Source of the DNA: Lachnospiraceae bacterium
GTDB taxonomy: Bacteria; Bacillota; Clostridia; Lachnospirales; Lachnospiraceae
Assembly: GCA_017551165.1 (NCBI GenBank)
Contig: JAFZMO010000003.1
Location: 1-52,779, forward strand
Length of the DNA stretch: 52,779 nucleotides
Reading direction: 5' to 3'
Within the stretch, counting starts at the first letter, position 1. Each line of letters starts with the position of its first letter. The notes under the pieces are model-generated. The model made no database searches. It saw only the letters and a program-made list of their open reading frames with translations, and was not told where the DNA came from. A program made the position numbers and the translations under genes. Below are positions 9,361 to 17,792 of this stretch, in pieces.

Positions 9361-10062
9361 TTACTCTTCCTGCGTGTCCCGGACCGCATCGACAAATGCT
9401 GCCATCTTCGCCGCATCTTTCACGCCGTCGGTCTCGATCCCGGAGCTGACGTCCACACCCATCGGGTGAAGCATCCGGATCGCTCTGCCGACATTGTCCG
9501 GCGTCAGTCCTCCGGCGAGGATATACTCCCTCGGAAAATCGTACTCCGCCAGCCGCTCCCAGTTCAGGACCATTCCCGTACCTGCGCCGGAATCCAGCAG
9601 AACGATGTCCGCCGGGCTCTGCGCCGCTGCCGCGAGCGTCCGCTCGAGTTCGCTGCCCCGGCCCTCCGCGTCGGCTTTTCCCGCATCCGCATTGGTTTGT
9701 GCTGCCTCCGCACTGGTTTGTGCCGCTGCCCCGCTGCCGAGCCGGAACGCCTTGATGATCGGGCGGTCCGTAAGCTCGCGGAGCCTTCGGATATACGCCT
9801 CGTCCTCGGCGCCGTGCAACTGTGCGATGTCGATCACGCCGTCTGCGAGAAGCTGCGCCACATTTTCCGCGGGTTCATCGACGAAAACGCCGACCGCGCG
9901 GGTACCATGCTTCAACCCCTTTCGAAACTCCGCCGCTCTCTCCGGCGTCACATAGCGACGGCTGCCTTTCGCAAACACAAAACCGATATATTCCACCCAG
10001 AGCCGGTTGGCAGTCTCAATGTCCTGCGGGCGGGACAGCCCGCAAAGCTTTATCTGTGCCAT
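9361..10062 (-). CDS. trpF: Phosphoribosylanthranilate isomerase
   Basis: TrpF performs the Amadori rearrangement of phosphoribosylanthranilate, the third step of tryptophan synthesis. The protein has 233 residues against the usual ~200. The catalytic Cys is in KLCGLSRPQD near the N-terminus and the catalytic Asp in VLLDSGAGTG. The phosphate-binding LAGGLTPDNV is also present. The extra length is an Ala/Gly/Glu-rich segment (about residues 114-145, GSGAAAQTSAEAAQTNADAG and following) inserted in the barrel before the catalytic Asp strand. SD AAAGGA is present. The gene follows trpC with a 12-base gap, so co-transcription is clear. Confidence 0.95.
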   Translation of the reverse strand: MAQIKLCGLSRPQDIETANRLWVEYIGFVFAKGSRRYVTPERAAEFRKGLKHGTRAVGVFVDEPAENVAQLLADGVIDIAQLHGAEDEAYIRRLRELTDRPIIKAFRLGSGAAAQTSAEAAQTNADAGKADAEGRGSELERTLAAAAQSPADIVLLDSGAGTGMVLNWERLAEYDFPREYILAGGLTPDNVGRAIRMLHPMGVDVSSGIETDGVKDAAKMAAFVDAVRDTQEE

Positions 10063-10074
10063 CTGTTCAATCCT

Positions 10075-10851
10075 TTACCCACGGAGCTCCGCCAACTTTG
10101 CGCGAATGTCGTCCGCGCGCATCAGCGTCTCTCCGACCAGCACCGCGTCCACGCCGGCGTCGCGAAGCGCCGCCACATCGTCCGCAGTCTTCACGCCGCT
10201 CTCCGAGACAAACACGGTCCCTGCGGGAACCATGGCCCGAAGCCGGCGGCTGTTGCTCGTATCCACCGTAAAATCCTTGAGATTCCGGTTGTTCACGCCG
10301 AGGATCGTTGCCCCTGCGCGAAGCGCCGTCTCGATCTCGGCCTCGTCGTGCGTCTCCGTGAGCGCCGCAAGTCCGAGCGAGTCACATATAGAAAGATACT
10401 CCCGGATCCGCGCTTCGTCAAGCAGGGAGACGATCAAAAGCACCGCCGACGCCCCGAGAAGCTTTGCCTCGTAGATCATGTACGGATCAACCGTAAAATC
10501 CTTCCGCAGACACGGCAGCGATACGCCCTCCGCAATCTCCCGCAGATGCTCCTCGCTTCCGAGGAACCATTTCGGCTCGGTCAGCACGGAGATCGCGTCC
10601 GCGCCCGCTGCCTCGTACTCCCGCGCGATGCGGAAATACGGGTAGTCCGGCGAGATCAGGCCCTTCGAGGGCGACGCCTTCTTGCATTCGCAGATAAAGG
10701 AGATCCCCGGGTGCGACAGCGCCGCAAAGAACCGTCCCGGGTTCTTCGGCAACGATTCCGCCATGCGGCGAACGTCCGCTTCCGTCAGGTTTCGCTTGGC
10801 CGCCTCCGTGCGCTCCCGCGCGTGCTCCGCAAGTTGTTCCAATATGTTCAT
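10075..10851 (-). CDS. trpC: Indole-3-glycerol phosphate synthase
   Basis: TrpC closes the indole ring of carboxyphenylaminodeoxyribulose phosphate with loss of CO2 and water. The 258 residues form a TIM barrel with the diagnostic FICECKKASPSKG (catalytic Lys), SVLTEPKWF, LRKDFTVDPYMIYEA and ESGVKTADDV motifs. It begins MNILEQLAEHARERTEAAKR after SD GAGG. It is a stand-alone enzyme, not fused to TrpF as in enterobacteria. It lies 27 bases downstream of trpD and 12 bases before trpF. Confidence 0.98.
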   Translation of the reverse strand: MNILEQLAEHARERTEAAKRNLTEADVRRMAESLPKNPGRFFAALSHPGISFICECKKASPSKGLISPDYPYFRIAREYEAAGADAISVLTEPKWFLGSEEHLREIAEGVSLPCLRKDFTVDPYMIYEAKLLGASAVLLIVSLLDEARIREYLSICDSLGLAALTETHDEAEIETALRAGATILGVNNRNLKDFTVDTSNSRRLRAMVPAGTVFVSESGVKTADDVAALRDAGVDAVLVGETLMRADDIRAKLAELRG

Positions 10852-10878
10852 CCGTTATACCTCATTTCGTATGTCCGA

Positions 10879-11901
10879 TCACTCCGGACGGTTGCTGACC
10901 TCAATGATCTTCTCAAGCGTCTTGGCTGCCTTGCCGGAATCAATCAGCTCAGCGGCAAGCTTGATGCCCTCTGCCATGCTCTCCGCCTTACCCGCGATGT
11001 AGAGCGAAGCGCCTGCGTTCATCAGAACGGCGTCACGCTTGGGTCCCTTGACGCCGGCGAGAATGTCGCGGGTGATCTGCGCATTTTCCGCGGGAGTACC
11101 GCCCTTGAGGTCCTCCTTCGTGCAGCGTGCGATGCCGAAATCCTCCGGTGCGATCGTCGTCGTGCGGAACCATCCGTCGCGGATCTCGCACACCTTGGTC
11201 GGTGCGCTCATCGAGATCTCGTCGAGCTTGTCAAGTCCGTACACAACCATACCGCGCTTCACGCCGAGGTTCACAAGAACCTGTGCGAGCGGCTCTACGA
11301 GGTACTCATCGTACACGCCGAGGAGCTGCATCGTCGGGTGTCCGGGGTTCGTGAGCGGTCCGAGGATGTTGAACACGGTGCGGAAGCCGAGCTCCTTGCG
11401 GATCGGTCCCACATACTTCATCGAGGTGTGGTACTTCTGTGCGAAGAAGAAGCACATGCCGGCTTCCTTGAGAAGCTCGATGCAGCGCTCCGGGCTCTGC
11501 TGGATATTGACGCCGAGCGCCTCGAGGCAGTCCGCCGTGCCGCTCAGGGAGGAGGCTGCGCGGTTGCCGTGCTTGGCGACCTTCACGCCGCCCGCCGCTG
11601 CCACGATCGCAGCCGTCGTCGAGATGTTGAAGCTCTGTGCGTTGTCGCCGCCGGTGCCGACGATCTCGAAGATATCCATACCGGTCTCCACCTGCGTCGC
11701 ATGGTCGCGCATCGCTGCCGCGCAGCCCGCGATCTCGTCCGTCGTCTCCGCGCGGGCGCTCTTGGTGGACAATGCTGCGAGAAAAGCCGCATTTTGCGTG
11801 GGCGTCGTCTCGCCGCTCATGATTTCATTCATTACACTGTACGCCTCATCGTAGGTGAGGTCTCCCTTGCTTACAATCTTGACAATCGCTTCCTTGATCA
11901 T
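10879..11901 (-). CDS. trpD: Anthranilate phosphoribosyltransferase
   Basis: TrpD transfers phosphoribose from PRPP to anthranilate. The 340-residue length is normal. Motifs seen are the PRPP-binding [14 protein letters not shown], then KHGNRAASS, and the glycine-rich [11 protein letters not shown]. The start [20 protein letters not shown] follows SD AAAAGGAG. It is a stand-alone enzyme, not fused to TrpG. A 416-base AT-rich spacer separates it from trpG upstream, which is unusual in an otherwise tightly packed operon. Transcription may continue from the T-box promoter; no convincing internal promoter was found. Confidence 0.98.
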   Translation of the reverse strand: MIKEAIVKIVSKGDLTYDEAYSVMNEIMSGETTPTQNAAFLAALSTKSARAETTDEIAGCAAAMRDHATQVETGMDIFEIVGTGGDNAQSFNISTTAAIVAAAGGVKVAKHGNRAASSLSGTADCLEALGVNIQQSPERCIELLKEAGMCFFFAQKYHTSMKYVGPIRKELGFRTVFNILGPLTNPGHPTMQLLGVYDEYLVEPLAQVLVNLGVKRGMVVYGLDKLDEISMSAPTKVCEIRDGWFRTTTIAPEDFGIARCTKEDLKGGTPAENAQITRDILAGVKGPKRDAVLMNAGASLYIAGKAESMAEGIKLAAELIDSGKAAKTLEKIIEVSNRPE

Positions 11902-12317
11902 GGTTTTGTTCTCCTTTTTTGTGTATAATTTGACTGGTTTCTTATTTGGATTCCTTGTTTCACTTCTTTTTTCTCAATTTTCTGTTGTTTCACTTCTTTT
12001 ACCGAAAATCAACAGTAAATATCGAGACAGGTATCAATGAATTTCATCCGAAATCCGGATTTTTCTGTTGCCAACCTATATCTCCGGTATTTCAACAGTA
12101 CGACTTTAGAGTGAAACGAGGAAAAACAGGTAACGGCTCTTCTTGTTTTCGGTTGTTTTTGCTTTTTTGAGTTTCTTCCACAGAAAAAATACCAATACTC
12201 ATTCCCGAAAAGAATATCTCATTTTCGTTTTTCTGTTGTGATTACTGAAATTTGCATCCTTCCACAGAAACCTCGTCGCCGACGTCGTTACAATCCGCTT
12301 CCTCGGCCTCTGTAACC
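11902..12317 (-). other. AT-rich spacer inside the trp operon, with repeated words
   Basis: No gene was recognised in these 416 bases. The stretch is visibly AT-rich against GC-rich neighbours. It contains a 16-base direct repeat TTGTTTCACTTCTTTT at 11955-11970 and 11985-12000, a repeated CTTCCACAGAAA, and several copies of TTTCTGTTG or its complement. Neither a terminator nor a good promoter was found on the minus strand. It could be a decayed insertion or a regulatory spacer. Confidence 0.6.
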
Positions 12318-12884
12318 CTATAGTTTCAGGAAATTCCGAAGCATCCTGCGTCCGTCCGGCGTCAGGATCGACTCGGGGTGGAACTGCACGCCGTAGATCG
12401 GATACTCCTTGTGCTGTACGGCCATCACCTCGCCGTCAGCCGTCTCCGCCGTCACGACGAGCTCCTCCGGGATCGTTGCCGCATCCGCCGCGAGCGAGTG
12501 GTATCTCGCCACCGGCGCCTCCTCCGGGCAACCGCGGAAGAGAGGTGTCTTGGTGTTCATCTTCACGACGGACTGTTTGCCGTGCATCAGCTGCTTTGCG
12601 TAGGTTACGGTCGCACCGTACGCCGCGCAGATCGCCTGGTGACCGAGGCAAACGCCGAGGGTCGGGATCGTTTGGCTGACCGCCTTTGCAACCTCGATGA
12701 TCACTCCCGCGTCCTCCGGCCGTCCCGGACCGGGCGAGAGAATGATGTGGGACGGTGCGAGCTCCCGGATCTCGTCGACCGTCAGCTCATCGTTTCGGAT
12801 CACGCGGATGTCCGGGTTAATCTCGCCGATCATCTGGTAGAGATTGTAGGAAAAACTGTCGTAGTTATCAATCAAAAGGATCAT
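12318..12884 (-). CDS. trpG: Anthranilate synthase component II (glutamine amidotransferase)
   Basis: TrpG hydrolyses glutamine and supplies ammonia to TrpE. The 188-residue protein starts MILLIDNYDSFSYNLYQMIG. It has the class I amidotransferase nucleophile in GVCLGHQAI, the oxyanion LSPGPGRPEDAG, and the His-Glu pair in YGVQFHPESILTP. The ATG overlaps the trpE stop as ATGA, which is typical of coupled TrpE-TrpG subunits. A longer open frame upstream is only antiparallel read-through within trpE. The protein could also serve PabB as a shared amidotransferase, but no pab gene is in view. Confidence 0.97.
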   Translation of the reverse strand: MILLIDNYDSFSYNLYQMIGEINPDIRVIRNDELTVDEIRELAPSHIILSPGPGRPEDAGVIIEVAKAVSQTIPTLGVCLGHQAICAAYGATVTYAKQLMHGKQSVVKMNTKTPLFRGCPEEAPVARYHSLAADAATIPEELVVTAETADGEVMAVQHKEYPIYGVQFHPESILTPDGRRMLRNFLKL

Positions 12885-14347
12885 CCGTCCACCTCCTGTG
12901 CCTGCTGCAGTGCTCTCAGCGAAGCCATGGCCTTGTTGCGGCACTCCTCGTACTCCTTCTCCGGCACGGAATCCGCTACGATCCCGGCGCCGCTTCTCAC
13001 GAAGACTCTGCCGTTCTTCTTGTATGCGATGCGGATCGCGATGCAGGTGTCCATATTTCCCGTGAAATCGATATATCCGATCGCACCGCCGTAAATTCCG
13101 CGCTTGTTCTGCTCCAGCTCCGCGATGCGCTGGCATGCGCGGATCTTCGGCGCTCCCGAGAGTGTTCCGGCCGGCAGCACCGCCTCGATCGCGTCAAGCG
13201 CGTCGCAGTCGTCGCGGATCTCACCGCGCACCGTCGAGCCGATGTGCATCACATGGGAAAATCTCTCGATCTGATGGTACTGTTCCACCTTCACCGTGCC
13301 GAAGCGGCTGATCTTGCCGAGGTCGTTGCGGCCCAGGTCGACGAGCATGTTGTGCTCTGCGAGCTCCTTCTCGTCCTGAAGCAGCTCCGCCTCCAGCTCT
13401 GCGTCCTCGAGCATCGTCTTTCCTCTGGGGCGCGTTCCCGCGAGCGGGAATGTGTGGAGCACGCCGTCCTCGAGCTTCACCAGCGTCTCCGGCGATGCGC
13501 CCGCGACCTCAACGTCCGTGCCCGAGAGGTAGAACATGTACGGCGAGGGGTTGATCGTGCGGAGCACGCGGTAGGTGTTCAACAAGCTTCCCTCAAACGG
13601 TGCGCTCAGGCGGTTGGAGAGCACGATCTGGAACATGTCTCCCTCGCGGATGTAGTTCTTCGCCCGCTCGACCATGCTGCAGTACTCTTCCTTGCCGAAC
13701 AGCTCCGTGATCTCCCCGGTCAACTGCCCAGCGGGCTCCTGCTTCTTCTCGCCGGTTCGCAGCAACGTTGCCATGCGTGTGAGCTCCTCCTGCGCCTCGC
13801 GGTACCCTGCCTCGACATCGTCGAGTCTCGCGCAGACGATCAGGACGATCTTCTGTTTCACGTTGTCAAATGCGATCACTCTGTCGAAGAGCATCACATC
13901 GACGTCGCGAAATGCTTCCGAGTCCTCCGTCTTGCACCGCACGCTCGGCTCGCGGTATCCGAGGTAGTCGTACGACCAGTACCCCATCAACCCGCCTGCA
14001 AACGGCGGCAGCTCCGGGAATCGCGGGCTTCGGAAATCTGCCAGCACCTCCCGCAGATACGCCGACGGATCGTCCGTGTGAACAACCTTGCCGTTGTCCA
14101 CCAGCTCCCCGTTCAGGCAGGAGATCGAACGCTTCGGATCGTACCCGAGGAACGTGTAGCGGCCCCAGGTCTCATCCGCCCTCGCGGACTCCAACAGGAA
14201 GCAGTGGTCCGACACACTCTTCAGCACGCGCAGTGCCTCGATCGGCGTCGTAAAATCCGCCAGCATTTCGCAGCTCACCGGCGCTACCGTGTAGCGGCCG
14301 TCCGCTGCCAGCTCCTTCATTCGCTCAAGACTCGGTTCAAAATGCAT
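12881..14347 (-). CDS. trpE: Anthranilate synthase component I
   Basis: TrpE converts chorismate and ammonia to anthranilate. The start chosen is MHFEPSLERMKELAADGRYT, because AAGGAGG lies 8 bases before that ATG; an ATG 21 bases further upstream lacks a good SD. This gives 488 residues. The feedback-site region includes LLESARADETWGRYTFLG, which has the LLES element that binds tryptophan in known TrpE proteins. The chorismate-binding half includes REGDMFQIVLSNR, GASPETLV, PLAGTRPRG, DLGRNDLG and GTLSGAPK. It is the first gene of the operon, directly behind a tryptophan T-box, so both transcriptional and allosteric control are likely. Confidence 0.98.
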   Translation of the reverse strand: MHFEPSLERMKELAADGRYTVAPVSCEMLADFTTPIEALRVLKSVSDHCFLLESARADETWGRYTFLGYDPKRSISCLNGELVDNGKVVHTDDPSAYLREVLADFRSPRFPELPPFAGGLMGYWSYDYLGYREPSVRCKTEDSEAFRDVDVMLFDRVIAFDNVKQKIVLIVCARLDDVEAGYREAQEELTRMATLLRTGEKKQEPAGQLTGEITELFGKEEYCSMVERAKNYIREGDMFQIVLSNRLSAPFEGSLLNTYRVLRTINPSPYMFYLSGTDVEVAGASPETLVKLEDGVLHTFPLAGTRPRGKTMLEDAELEAELLQDEKELAEHNMLVDLGRNDLGKISRFGTVKVEQYHQIERFSHVMHIGSTVRGEIRDDCDALDAIEAVLPAGTLSGAPKIRACQRIAELEQNKRGIYGGAIGYIDFTGNMDTCIAIRIAYKKNGRVFVRSGAGIVADSVPEKEYEECRNKAMASLRALQQAQEVDG

Positions 14348-14374
14348 TGTAAAAACCTCCTTAAACATGAAAAA

Positions 14375-14406
14375 GTCCTTGACAGAATGTTACTTCTGTC
14401 AAGGAC
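14375..14406 (-). terminator. T-box regulated terminator before trpE
   Basis: GTCCTTGACAGAA (14394-14406 on the complement) pairs perfectly with 14375-14387 around a 6-base loop, followed by T residues. It lies just after the T-box sequence, so the antiterminator can compete with it. It ends 28 bases before the trpE start. Confidence 0.92.
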
Positions 14407-14664
14407 GAATATACTTCTATTCGCGGTGCCACCTTGATTCGCAGCCTATGCTGCGCTCTCTGCAGGATACCATCATATCCCCGGCATGTCACGTCTGCCA
14501 GCACGTCGCAGAATACTCCGGGGGAAGCCCCGTTTGACTGCGCCCTCCGCGGTCCATTTGACAACTTGTTTCTTACCTGACTCTCAGCTCCGCAGGCTCT
14601 CTGTGAAGGCATTATTGCCGTTATCTCCGCTTCAACGGTTTCTTGTGTGCGATTGTTTAAAACT
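14378..14664 (-). promoter_or_regulatory. Tryptophan T-box leader of the trp operon
   Basis: The complement reads AAGGTGGCACCGC at 14423-14435, the conserved T-box that pairs with the acceptor end of uncharged tRNA. Upstream, a stem I region includes AGAGAG-type elements and a candidate UGG (Trp) specifier codon at 14554-14556, within the context AAATGGACC. A terminator follows. In this class, uncharged tRNA-Trp stabilises the antiterminator and allows expression of trpEGDCFBA. The specifier assignment rests on position and on the identity of the downstream operon; I did not fold the leader. Confidence 0.92.
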
Positions 14665-14670
14665 GTGCTG

Positions 14671-14699
14671 ATTATAACAACAAGGTTCCGCGATGTCAA
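14671..14699 (-). promoter_or_regulatory. Consensus promoter of the trp operon
   Basis: TTGACA (14694-14699 complement) and TATAAT (14671-14676 complement) match the sigma-A consensus perfectly, with a 17-base spacer. Initiation would be near 14664. A full-strength promoter fits control by attenuation rather than by a repressor. Confidence 0.93.
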
Positions 14700-14753
14700 C
14701 ATCTTTTTTTCGCAAAATGGCTCCCCGCGCCGATATGGTCCAGTTATCGACAA

Positions 14754-14782
14754 TTGTAAACAAACACACCACACGATATTCT
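14754..14782 (+). promoter_or_regulatory. Probable promoter of the small HTH gene
   Basis: TTGTAA (14754-14759) and TATTCT (14777-14782) are 17 bases apart. They face away from the trp promoter, about 72 bases before the HTH start. Confidence 0.5.
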
Positions 14783-14853
14783 ATTTTTGCAAGAAACACT
14801 TGCTTTATCCCAGAAAGAACCGTTTGTTCGCATCGCATGAATCGGAGTACGCC

Positions 14854-15084
14854 ATGATCTCGTACAAGCCCTTCTTTCAGACGCTCCGGGAGCGGAACAT
14901 CTCCTCGTACCGGCTGGTCACGTATTACAACGTGAACCGCAGTCTGCTTGATCGCCTAAAACATGACCGCCCGATCAACACGACGACCATCGACGACCTG
15001 TGCAAGCTGTTGCACTGCCGCGTCGAGGACATTCTCGTGTTTATTGATGATGCGGAAAATGAAACCCCTACGGAAGAAAACTAA
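14854..15084 (+). CDS. Small Cro/C1-type helix-turn-helix protein
   Basis: This 76-residue protein (MISYKPFFQTLRERNISSYR...) matches the small YozG/HTH_26-like class. It has a single HTH with LVTYYNVNRSLLDRLKHD as recognition region, TTIDDLCKLLHCRVEDILVF as the typical closing helices, and a short acidic tail (DDAENETPTEEN). Such proteins are DNA-binding regulators, usually of local genes; the target is unknown. The start is the ATG at 14854 with a weak GGAG. A six-codon frame (ATG at 14837) ends in TGA overlapping this ATG, so translational coupling is possible. The gene is divergent from the trp operon and is followed by a bidirectional terminator. Confidence 0.8.
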   Translation: MISYKPFFQTLRERNISSYRLVTYYNVNRSLLDRLKHDRPINTTTIDDLCKLLHCRVEDILVFIDDAENETPTEEN

Positions 15085-15115
15085 TCCCCCGGCTCACAGG
15101 ACCGGGGGATTTTTG
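15083..15115. terminator. Bidirectional terminator between the HTH gene and the glycosyltransferase
   Basis: AATCCCCCGG (15083-15092) pairs with CCGGGGGATT (15102-15111) around a 9-base loop. T residues follow on the plus strand and the TTTTC context follows on the minus strand. It serves the two convergent genes. Confidence 0.88.
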
Positions 15116-15138
15116 ATTGCGTTTTTGTTGAAAAAGGA

Positions 15139-16173
15139 TCATTTTCCGACGCCGTAGCGCTTGCGCACCATCCACGACAGCGGGCGGTAGCCAAGGCAGC
15201 GCAGGCGGAACAGGATACGTACCGCGCGGTTCGGAAGCTTCGAGTATACCTTCGGATAGTTGGTGCGGACATTTTCCCCGAGCTCGCGGATGAAATCGCG
15301 GTAGCGCTTCATCGGCGGGAAGGAGAGCCAGATGCGTGTCTGCGTCACGACAAGGCGCGAGAGCTCGTACTCGAGGTAGCGCAACAGCGCGTTGCTCGTG
15401 TCGGCTTCCTTCTCGCGGTCGTAGAACTCGAAGATCCGCGTCATGACGAGGCGGTGGTCCGAGACGTACTGCTGCATGCGGTTGATGTTCATGCTCTGCT
15501 TCGGGCGGCCGACGCGGTACTGGTACACCGGAAGGTCGTAGAAGCGCAGCGTGTGCACGTAGGGCATCGGGTAGAGGGCGTACTCCACGTCGACATAGAA
15601 GCATTTTTCGTCGATCGTGATGTCGTTCGCCTGCATCAACTCGGTGCGGTAGTTCAGCTGATGAATACGGATGTAGGGCAGGTCCGCGATCTCGCCGAAC
15701 GTGTACGGCTTGTCGCAGTCGATATAGTGGTAAATGTCGAACCGGTCCTCGGGCATCACCTTCCAGGTGACATCCTGGATCGTGTTGTATCGCGTGACGA
15801 TCACGTCCTCGGTCGCTGTCTTCAGCTTGTTGACCAGCTCGGCAAATGCCGGCCCGTCGACCCAGTCGTCGCCGTCCAAAATTCTCAGATACGTTCCGGT
15901 GGCCGCAAGGATGCCTGCGTTGATCGCGGAGCCGTGGCCGCCGTTTTGCTTGTTGATCACGCGCACCGTGCCGTGGTACTTGCGCGCATAGCTCTCCGCC
16001 AGCTCGCGCGTCGAGTCCGTCGAGCCGTCGTTGACCAGAATGATCTCAATATCGTCATCACAGCCGGCCTGCAACATGGAGTCCACGCATTTGGCGAGAT
16101 ACTGTTCCACGTTGTAAGACGGAACGATGATCGTCAGCGCTTTCTCCAAGCGCGGCGCAATGACCTTCTCCAT
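15139..16173 (-). CDS. Family 2 glycosyltransferase
   Basis: The 344-residue protein is an inverting GT-A glycosyltransferase that probably adds a sugar to a lipid-linked polysaccharide precursor on the cytoplasmic face. The N-terminal domain shows LTIIVPSYNVEQYLAKCVDS, ILVNDGSTDST, NGGHGSAINAGI and the metal-binding YLRILDGDDWVD. The C-terminal part is basic and membrane-peripheral (RYGVGK end), with no clear transmembrane helix. Start MEKVIAPRLEKALTIIVPSY follows AAAGGAGG. Upstream on the same strand is the WcaJ-like priming transferase, 198 bases away, so the two may act on one surface glycan. The sugar specificity cannot be read from sequence. Confidence 0.92.
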   Translation of the reverse strand: MEKVIAPRLEKALTIIVPSYNVEQYLAKCVDSMLQAGCDDDIEIILVNDGSTDSTRELAESYARKYHGTVRVINKQNGGHGSAINAGILAATGTYLRILDGDDWVDGPAFAELVNKLKTATEDVIVTRYNTIQDVTWKVMPEDRFDIYHYIDCDKPYTFGEIADLPYIRIHQLNYRTELMQANDITIDEKCFYVDVEYALYPMPYVHTLRFYDLPVYQYRVGRPKQSMNINRMQQYVSDHRLVMTRIFEFYDREKEADTSNALLRYLEYELSRLVVTQTRIWLSFPPMKRYRDFIRELGENVRTNYPKVYSKLPNRAVRILFRLRCLGYRPLSWMVRKRYGVGK

Positions 16174-16260
16174 GCGTGACCTCCTTTCTCCAAACGTCAG
16201 AATGGACCTACCGGTCCAAACTTCCTCTCGGTTTGTGTTTCATGAAAATTTAGTGGAAAA

Positions 16261-16355
16261 CATTAATCCAAACTCGCCCGTGTCAAGCTGCGCAAGCGGA
16301 GGAGACGCATCGCGGCTCCGTAGCGGCGTACAGCTTGGCACAGTTTGGATTAATG
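16261..16355. repeat. Quasi-palindrome between the sugar transferase and the glycosyltransferase
   Basis: CATTAATCCAAACT (16261-16274) pairs perfectly with 16342-16355. After a 6-base unpaired insertion on the left, GTGTCAAGCTG pairs with CAGCTTGGCAC with one wobble. The 40-base interior contains GCGGAG and CTCCG, which can form an inner hairpin. There is no T run, so it is not a standard terminator. Confidence 0.8.
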
Positions 16356-16371
16356 CAGAGCACGAGAGTGC

Positions 16372-17688
16372 TTAGAAACCTTCCGTGCTGTCTTCCTTCA
16401 GCATTACCAAAACCGTCTGCAATAGCAGCTTCAGATCCAACCACAGGCTGTAGCTCTGGATATACATCAGGTCGAGCATCAGCTTTTCCTTGTTGGTCGT
16501 GTTATATTTTCCTTCGATCTGTGCAAAACCGGTGAGACCGGCCTTCACGCGAAGGCGGTATTCATATTCGGGGTAGTTGCCGTCAAATCCGTGCAGATAC
16601 ACAAGCTGCTCGGGGCGCGGGCCGACAAGGCTCATGCTGCCGCCGAGGATGTTCAAAAACTGGGGCAACTCGTCGAGACGGGTGGCGCGCAGGATCTTGC
16701 CGGCGCGGGTGACGCGGTTGTCGGTCTCCTGCATCGGCTTGGTCGCCTCGCTCTCGATCATTGTGCGGAACTTGTAGATCTTGAAGGGCTTGCCTCCCTT
16801 GGTCGCGCGGAGCTGCGTGAAGAATACCTTGCCGTGATCGTCCAGCTTGATCATCAATGCGCTCAGCAAAAACAGCGGCAGTGTGAGGATCAACAGGATC
16901 GACGCGCCGAGGATGTCGAACGTGCGCTTTAAGAAGCGCTCGGCGAGCGTCAGCTCCGTCTTCGCAGACGCGAAAATGAGCGCGTCACCGAACATTCGGT
17001 ACTCGCTCGTCACCTCAACGATATCACAGATCTCGGGTGTAAACAGGATATTTTTGCCGCGACCGTAGCAGTATTCAACGAGCTTGCGCCGCTGCTCGGT
17101 CGGGATGTCACTCAGGAAGACGTTGTCGAATTTTTCGATCTCCTCGTAAAGCCAGGGCTCGGTGTACGATGCAACCTTGTCGCCGGGGATCTGACTCGCA
17201 CGGTTGCGGATGTTGTCGAGCATTTTCGGCTGATCCGTGTCGAGATTGACAACGTAGAGGGTGTGGCTGTTGCGCGTCGCGTAGTAGTAGATCTCGAAAC
17301 CGAGACGCACCAGACAGAGCGTCAGGATTCCCTGCGCGGCAACGCTGAACAACAGCATTCCGACACAGCTTAAGAACTTGCTGCCGTCCGTGATGACCTT
17401 CGTTGTCGCGAGGATCCACGCGAACGTGACGATATCGGTCAGCCATGTGATGATAAATGCACTGTTCTGCACATTTTTCTTACTCTTCTTGCCGATGTCG
17501 TAACCGCCGTAAATAGCCATGAACATGACGTGTACGACAACAAATACGCTGACCGTGACGGCTGCGCTCTTGACATCGGCGCGGATCGAGGGGTTATAGA
17601 TCGCCTGGAACGCATAAAACAGCGCCACAACGCCCATGAACAACGTCAATTTGACTAAACCGATCAGAAATCTCCAAAAATCGTTCAT
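16372..17688 (-). CDS. WcaJ-like polyprenyl-phosphate sugar phosphotransferase
   Basis: Members start exopolysaccharide or capsule repeat synthesis by moving a sugar-1-phosphate from a nucleotide sugar to undecaprenyl phosphate. The 438-residue protein has about four N-terminal membrane helices, a soluble linker domain, and a C-terminal bacterial sugar transferase domain. That domain begins [20 protein letters not shown] (membrane re-entrant helix) and contains [34 protein letters not shown] and the closing [15 protein letters not shown]. These are the conserved catalytic and substrate motifs (KFRTM, DELPQ, GPRP). SD TGGAGG is 6 bases before ATG. A promoter is at 17745-17773. No other capsule genes are nearby except the adjacent glycosyltransferase. 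Confidence 0.93.
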   Translation of the reverse strand: MNDFWRFLIGLVKLTLFMGVVALFYAFQAIYNPSIRADVKSAAVTVSVFVVVHVMFMAIYGGYDIGKKSKKNVQNSAFIITWLTDIVTFAWILATTKVITDGSKFLSCVGMLLFSVAAQGILTLCLVRLGFEIYYYATRNSHTLYVVNLDTDQPKMLDNIRNRASQIPGDKVASYTEPWLYEEIEKFDNVFLSDIPTEQRRKLVEYCYGRGKNILFTPEICDIVEVTSEYRMFGDALIFASAKTELTLAERFLKRTFDILGASILLILTLPLFLLSALMIKLDDHGKVFFTQLRATKGGKPFKIYKFRTMIESEATKPMQETDNRVTRAGKILRATRLDELPQFLNILGGSMSLVGPRPEQLVYLHGFDGNYPEYEYRLRVKAGLTGFAQIEGKYNTTNKEKLMLDLMYIQSYSLWLDLKLLLQTVLVMLKEDSTEGF

Positions 17689-17744
17689 GGCGCCTCCAGG
17701 TACATTACTTCTCCCGCGAAACGGGCGGAAAATCCGTATTTATC

Positions 17745-17773
17745 AGTATAGCATTATTTTTCTGTGTTCGCAA
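17745..17773 (-). promoter_or_regulatory. Promoter of the sugar transferase gene
   Basis: On the minus strand TTGCGA (17768-17773) and TATACT (17745-17750) are 17 bases apart. The start lies about 50 bases before the coding start, just after the rsmI stop. Confidence 0.72.
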
Positions 17774-17792
17774 GCAAAATACGTGTTTCCCG

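Noticed and set aside
9250..11928. 892-codon plus-strand frame opposite the trp genes
   Set aside because: Antisense to four trp genes with clear enzymatic motifs; no independent evidence.
12101..12190. 29-codon minus-strand frame in the trp spacer
   Set aside because: It starts with GTG without an SD and has skewed composition; not supported as a gene.
16174..16260. Promoter directly before the family 2 glycosyltransferase
   Set aside because: No pair of boxes with acceptable spacing was found on the minus strand.
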